Source: Planctomycetota bacterium (GTDB lineage: Bacteria; Planctomycetota; UBA1135; GCA-002686595). Taken from it: DNA of 46,770 nt. The translations under genes and the position numbers were made by a program. The stretch spans positions 1 through 46,770 of the forward strand of contig JADYYP010000070.1 of the NCBI GenBank assembly GCA_020853575.1. The letters are read 5' to 3'. The notes beneath the pieces are model-generated. The model saw nothing but the letters and a program-made list of their open reading frames with translations, did no database searches and had not been told where the DNA came from. This document shows, piece by piece, positions 41,501-46,770 of this stretch. Position 1 is the first letter of the stretch, and each line of letters begins with the position of its first letter.

Positions 41501-42056
41501 CTCGGCTGTGCTCGGCGCCCGCGAGCGCCTCGCGAGTGCGCGCCAAGTCCGCCTCGACGTCGCCCGCGCGTCGTGCCAGCTCCGCAGCGTTCGTTTCGCA
41601 CAGCGCCAGCTGGCGTGCGCGCTCCTCGAGCTCGGCCGTCTTGCGCTCGTCGAGCGCGCGCAGCTCGTCGCGCAGCGCTGCCAACGCGGACTCGTGCGCG
41701 CGCGCTCGATCGTCGCCCTCGCAGGCGAGCGCCACGAGCTCGTCGCTCTTGAGGCGCAGCGCCGTCCGCGCGGCGTTCAGATCGCTGGCCGCGTGCTCCA
41801 GGCGCGCCGTGAGCTCGGACTTCGCCTGGGCCAAGGCGCGGCGTTCCTCGTCGACGTCCCCGAGCTTGCGGTCGAGCTCGCCGACGCGCGTCTCGATGCG
41901 CTCGACCAGCGCGCGCTGCTCGCCGAGCTTCGGAAGGTCGTAGGGTGCGAGCCGGAGCTCGCGAGCGCGCGTCGAGCGCTTGCGCAGTTGCCCCACGAGC
42001 ACCAGCGAGAGCACGCAGACGGCGAGGAGTAGCGCGAGGACGATTTCGTTGGACAT
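38544..42056 (-). CDS. Membrane-anchored coiled coil fused to an IS256/Mutator-type transposase domain
   Basis: 1170 residues in one uninterrupted frame. Residues 5-22 are a membrane helix (EIVLALLLAVCVLSLVLV), 30-845 a long coiled coil, and ~845-1150 the catalytic half of an IS256-family transposase. The DDE set is intact: Asp930 in VYLWADGCAV, Asp994 in LLVADAALGV, Glu1101 in LRTTSVVESPL. The spacing (64 and 107) is close to IS256's own triad. Flanking motifs also fit: the helix-turn-helix-like PQMQRLVERWSHAYERW, PKRGQRRALTRLRAM, FAFPREHWAHLRTT. The usual N-terminal DNA-binding third is replaced by the coil. No inverted repeats or target duplications are seen around it, so it looks domesticated rather than mobile. 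A near-repeat around HIDGCDAELARRAE occurs twice, 144 residues apart. Confidence 0.85.
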   Translation of the reverse strand: MSNEIVLALLLAVCVLSLVLVGQLRKRSTRARELRLAPYDLPKLGEQRALVERIETRVGELDRKLGDVDEERRALAQAKSELTARLEHAASDLNAARTALRLKSDELVALACEGDDRARAHESALAALRDELRALDERKTAELEERARQLALCETNAAELARRAGDVEADLARTREALAGAEHSRASEARALAVRETEQQAQLIRAEARANECTAEVERARAELADMRRRAAELLGTHVGDEQRIQELSAQIDANEQLLAATREQLVREQAEATHTARRLAELEPRAAELSAAQEQRTQRLATLEARLTRLSNAAKTRVERLENDARSSRAQLEHSASNVRALREELERSLILANDANARMAEARALGESQRERASELERRLAAAQAVGADSGARLAELERQLADEHAAWSTCRAELEQSQTELARANERAAELSSKLEAHGAEFRAHIVTRDEDLARVRGELEAARAELGAATREHASLTGELATLRSAHAELDQARAALEATVALANAELDQTRSAARDADARSADLARRLAEQACALTERDERVRGLETGHAQQVRELRGHIDGCDAELARRAEALRSLQDELTRAREHASACEGESQRLAEELSASGVHANGIEEQRRELERAVAEQARTADEWRALAEQRAGEVEALRGDQQRSSTRLAHLEHETTQLAAQVTERAQAGQAAEQRIQELERTLATRVRELQGHIDGCDAELARRAERLERLQSELLATRASTAESARASQSLEATLRAQLDEARATGRDLAERSSALERALEQREHEFLRLSAEHRELNARDAELRRALESRAQELIEHEEQVHDIRAQVESLSSALDAQRRTSEAEGASLDALVDARLDELFGRRADGSAAELPRGYLDALAECDLELAVRTILGRDEPLAEPQMQRLVERWSHAYERWKETPIEQPAVYLWADGCAVRTGLGGADDSLLLLIGGMLDGSKSLLAVDVGPRSSGAAWQRVLQGAVARGLAAPRLLVADAALGVWSASAGLGWNGRCQFDWTSSAERLVSAVPKRGQRRALTRLRAMLAADTRATASELKDAFREAYGQRAPEAAEGLQREWPRLSSYFAFPREHWAHLRTTSVVESPLAALRVLTSQAKALPACPNAHVILWRLLRSAEGSFRKLNAAQLMAPVADGQAYSDGLERSRARQRAS

Positions 42057-42414
42057 GCGGGCCGGCGGGGGAGGGGACGATGAACGTCGACGGCGTGGCG
42101 AGCGCACGGGCGGGACCGGGGACGGCGCGCGGCGACTCGCCTCGACGCGAGTCGAGGTGCTCCCTTGATCGGAATCCTTGGCGCGAGAGCCGTAGCGGAA
42201 GCCCGCGCGCTCGGACGGGCGGGCAACGGCGAGAGCCCGCTCCCGCGGGTCTCGCTGGTGGACTTTTTTTCCGCTCGAAGGCGCCGAGGAGCGTTCGTCG
42301 GCTCGCGCGGATCGCGGATGACTGCGTGGCCAGTCCGCGGCCAACGCGGCGCGCGAGTGCAGCGGCCGAGGTGCTCGCGCGCTACCCTGTCGCGCCCTCG
42401 AGCTCGAATCCCGC
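42057..42414. other. Divergent intergenic region with structured leader
   Basis: A 358-bp gap between the fusion gene (minus) and the metal permease (plus). It holds a perfect 8-bp stem (CGACTCGC...GCGAGTCG, 6-nt loop) around 42130-42155 and, further right, a hairpin followed by seven T's. No conserved small gene is apparent; the arginine-rich open frames here look like noise. It presumably contains both promoters. Confidence 0.4.
42229..42270 (+). terminator. Candidate intrinsic terminator/attenuator in the permease leader
   Basis: GCGAGA-g-CCCGC pairs with GCGGG-TCTCGC (42229-42240 with 42245-42255; one bulged G, 4-nt loop), followed after 8 nt by a run of seven T's at 42264-42270. The T-run is striking in this GC-rich DNA. 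It points rightward, about 145 bp before the permease start, and no plus-strand gene lies upstream, so it would act on the permease's own leader. Confidence 0.45.
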
Positions 42415-44226
42415 GTGAACCCGACCCTTCTGCTCGCGATCGCGACGCTGGCGCTCGTCGTCGGTCCGCTGTTCGACAAGCTCGCGCGCAGCGTGCCGCT
42501 CGTGCCGGCCTTGGTCGACGGCGCGACGGTGGGCGGGATCGTGGTGGTCAGCTTCCTGCACCTGATGCCCGAGGCCGGGGCGCACCTGGGTTGGTGGGCG
42601 CTGGTCCTGATGGCGCTCGGGCTGGTGCTCCCGATGTTCGCCGAGCGGCTCCTGGCGCACGGCAACGAGTCGCTCAAGCTGCCGGTCGGCGTGCTGGTGG
42701 TCGTGCTGCTCTTGACTCACGAGGTGATCGAGAGCGCGGCCTTGGCGTCCAAGGCCAACGAGGAGCGCGTCGGCATCGCGACCCTGCTGGTGGTCGTCGG
42801 TCACCGACTGCCGCTCGGTTTGCTCCTGTGGGGCCATACCAAGCAGCGCTTCGGTTCGGTGTGGTCGGTGGCCGCATTGCTCGCGGTCGCGTCCATGACC
42901 TGGTTTGGCCCAGTGCTCGTGCCGCTCGAGTCCGCGACGACGTTCACCGCCGTGCTGTCGGCGCTGCTCGCGGGGGGCCTGTTGCATCTGGTGCTGCAAC
43001 ACGCGCCCGCCTCGGAGCAGTCGCACGAGCACGAGCACCTCAGGCACTTCGCCGCCGCGCTCGGCACCGTGATCGCGGTCGCGTTCTTCGTCCCTTACTT
43101 GTTGGCGGGAGGCGCGCACCACGGCCACGAGCACACCGAGGACGTCTCTGGTTTCGCCGATCGCTTGATCGAGCTCGTCGTCGAGTCCGCGCCCTACCTG
43201 CTGGTGGGAGTCGTCGGAGCGGCGTTGATCGAGGCCTTCTTGCCGGTGAGCATCACGCGGCGCGCGGCGGGGGGCTCGCGCCTGCGCCAGGCACTGATGG
43301 GGGTCGCGGTCGGCACGCCGATGCCGGTGTGCTCGTGCGGAGTGTTGCCGATCTATCGCTCGCTGATGCGCAAGGGCGTCGGAGCGAGCGCGTCCCTGGC
43401 GTTCCTGATCTCCGCGCCCGAAATCGGCGTCGATTCGTTGCTCTTGTCCTGGAGCATGCTCGGACCGTCGGTGACGTTCGCGCGCCTGGCGTGCGCGCTG
43501 ATCCTCGCGCTCGCCATCGGCTACGTCGTCGGCGGAGTGGCCGAGCGCGTGGGGCGCAACGAGATCGAGCACGCGCACGACGAGGTGCGGCAACCAGGCG
43601 CGCTGCGTCGCATGCGGCACGCATTGCTCGAGACCTGGGGGCATCTCGCGCCCTGGATCTTGTTCGGACTGATCCTCACCGCGATGGTCGAGCCTTGGAT
43701 CTCGACCGAATGGGCGCGCCAGACCCCCGCGTGGTTGCAGGTGATCGTGCTCAGCCTGGCCGGCATGCCGACCTACATCTGCGCCACTGCGGCGACGCCC
43801 TTCGCGGCACTGTTGCTGGCGAAGGGTTTCGCTCCCGGCGCCGTCATCGCGTTCCTGTTGACCGGTCCGGCGACCAACTTGACGACCTTCGGCGCGCTGC
43901 AGCGCATGCACTCGCGCAAGGTGGCCCTGGCCTTCGTGGCAACGGCCTTCGTGGTCACCTGCGCCCTGGGGATGGCCGTTCAGCTCGCTCCGCTGGCAGC
44001 GCAGCCCGCGGGGCCGAGCAGTGAGCACGCGCACGACCACGGGGCGCCGGCGTTCGTCGCCGCGGCGTTGCTCGGGGTCTTGACCCTGTGGGTGCTGTTC
44101 CGCGAGGGCCCGCGCGCCTTCCTGGGGCAACTGTGGAGTTCCGAGGGTGCACTCGGGCACGGGCACTCCCACGCACATGGAGCTCCTGGGGCCCCAGCGC
44201 AGGGCCACGACCACGCCCACGGTTGA
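42415..44226 (+). CDS. Metal permease: ZIP-like N-terminal half fused to YraQ/ArsP-type permease
   Basis: 603 residues with about 14-16 membrane helices. The N-terminal ~195 residues look like a degenerate ZIP metal transporter: FLHLMPEAGAHLG (48-60), THEVIESAAL (101-110) and VVGHRLPLGLLLWG (127-140), where ZIPs carry their metal-site histidines. After a His-rich linker (SHEHEHLRH, HHGHEHTED) comes a DUF318/YraQ (ArsP-like) permease with the signature GTPMPVCSCGVLPIYRS (Cys306, Cys308) and the repeat-half ATPFAALLLAKGF...LTGPATN. The C-terminus is a His-rich tail (GHGHSHAHG ... GHDHAHG). I read it as a Zn/Cu-type metal efflux protein, similar to SO_0444-type transporters. GTG 42415 begins directly with the first helix. 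Confidence 0.8.
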   Translation: MNPTLLLAIATLALVVGPLFDKLARSVPLVPALVDGATVGGIVVVSFLHLMPEAGAHLGWWALVLMALGLVLPMFAERLLAHGNESLKLPVGVLVVVLLLTHEVIESAALASKANEERVGIATLLVVVGHRLPLGLLLWGHTKQRFGSVWSVAALLAVASMTWFGPVLVPLESATTFTAVLSALLAGGLLHLVLQHAPASEQSHEHEHLRHFAAALGTVIAVAFFVPYLLAGGAHHGHEHTEDVSGFADRLIELVVESAPYLLVGVVGAALIEAFLPVSITRRAAGGSRLRQALMGVAVGTPMPVCSCGVLPIYRSLMRKGVGASASLAFLISAPEIGVDSLLLSWSMLGPSVTFARLACALILALAIGYVVGGVAERVGRNEIEHAHDEVRQPGALRRMRHALLETWGHLAPWILFGLILTAMVEPWISTEWARQTPAWLQVIVLSLAGMPTYICATAATPFAALLLAKGFAPGAVIAFLLTGPATNLTTFGALQRMHSRKVALAFVATAFVVTCALGMAVQLAPLAAQPAGPSSEHAHDHGAPAFVAAALLGVLTLWVLFREGPRAFLGQLWSSEGALGHGHSHAHGAPGAPAQGHDHAHG

Positions 44227-44385
44227 CGCGTCGGGCGCTGTCGCTACCCTATTCGCCTCCCAAACTCGTGCGAGACCTCGCGGGCAGCGCGGCCCAAGGC
44301 CTCCGGAGTGTCGTGGCTCGGTGCTCGATGTCGAGCGCTGGGTCGGCCCCTTCGATTCGACCGTCCACCCTTTCGTTTCCTCACG

Positions 44386-46497
<2,112 letters not shown>

Positions 46498-46503
46498 GCC
46501 CGT

Positions 46504-46531
46504 CTTCCGCGCGCCGCCGAGCGCGCGGAAG
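46504..46531 (+). terminator. Hairpin after fusA (probable terminator, no T-tract)
   Basis: A perfect 11-bp stem, CTTCCGCGCGC (46504-46514) with GCGCGCGGAAG (46521-46531), and a 6-nt loop, 7 bp after the fusA stop. No T-run follows, so it would be an L-shaped or Rho-assisted terminator. Its right arm is also the beginning of the tandem repeat. Confidence 0.5.
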
Positions 46532-46770
46532 GCCCAGCGACGCCTTGGCGTCGTTGGGCAGGGACCTCCCGAGGCCGCGCTGCGGCGCGGCCGCTGGCTG
46601 AAGTCGACGTCTCATCTGCCGCGGCCGTTTCGCTGCGCCATTTCCGCGCGGAAGGCCCAGCGACGCCTTGGCGTCGTTGGGCAGGGACCTCCCGAGGCCG
46701 CGCTGCGGCGCGGCCGCTGGCTGAAGTCGACGTCTCATCTGCCGCGGCCGTTTCGCTGCGCCATTTCCGC
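46522..46770. repeat. 123-bp tandem repeat, at least two identical units, running off the window
   Basis: 46522-46647 is identical to 46645-46770 at an offset of 123 bp, so two full units are visible and the array may continue to the right. Each unit holds a stem-loop CCCAGCGACGC/GCGTCGTTGGG (46533-46558 and 46656-46681, one G-U) and a second, GGCCGCG/CGCGGCC (46573-46592). The unit length is 41 codons, and the minus strand is open through both copies with the repeated peptide beginning MRRRLQPAAAPQRGLG. Whether that is a gene or chance cannot be told. Confidence 0.85.

Overview
The window is GC-rich (roughly two thirds G+C by eye) bacterial chromosome with dense genes, many GTG starts, and frequent 4-base ATGA/GTGA gene overlaps. 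Two proteins carry a C-terminal secreted module (cysteine-containing, ending RDP...SDGL/SDAL...V.F) that I associate with Poly30-like Planctomycetota. Together with secreted peptidases, lipoproteins and giant coiled-coil proteins, this makes a planctomycete-like organism my best guess. No rRNA, tRNA or CRISPR was seen, and no marker gene settles the taxonomy.

Layout. 1-2568 looks accessory: a possible insertion-sequence end, the truncated C-terminus of a secreted protein, then an FRG-domain protein and an LCAT-like lipase. 2634-6675 (minus) is a probable operon: ACT-domain protein, unknown protein, catalytic M16 peptidase, non-catalytic M16 partner. 7000-12244 (plus) holds an unknown cysteine-cluster protein and an RND efflux adaptor/permease pair. 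12396-19774 is a run of envelope proteins: a propeller-like secreted protein, a putative outer-membrane protein, a lipoprotein, an M14 carboxypeptidase coupled to a YwqK/MORN-like lipoprotein, and a second outer-membrane-type lipoprotein.

19920-27942 is a complete kdp potassium-uptake operon: a 27-codon leader gene, then kdpF-A-B-C-D-E. KdpFABC is the pump and KdpDE its sensor and regulator. 27949-28972 (minus) has a PACE-family efflux protein and a guanine deaminase. 29161-35623 (plus) has an S9D glutamyl-endopeptidase-like enzyme, a phosphatase-like/cytochrome c fusion, an HMG-CoA reductase, a degenerate M23-like membrane protein and a HEAT-like protein.

35631-42056 (minus) is the most unusual part. 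Two giant membrane-anchored coiled-coil proteins lie in tandem, and the upstream one (1170 aa) ends in an apparently intact IS256/Mutator-type DDE transposase domain. It reads as a domesticated transposase fused to about 820 residues of coiled coil, and I know of no described system like it. A metal permease with a ZIP-like N-terminal half (42415-44226), fusA (44386-46497) and a 123-bp tandem repeat that runs off the window end complete the region.

Limits: all calls come from reading motifs by eye. No database search, structure prediction or alignment was run.
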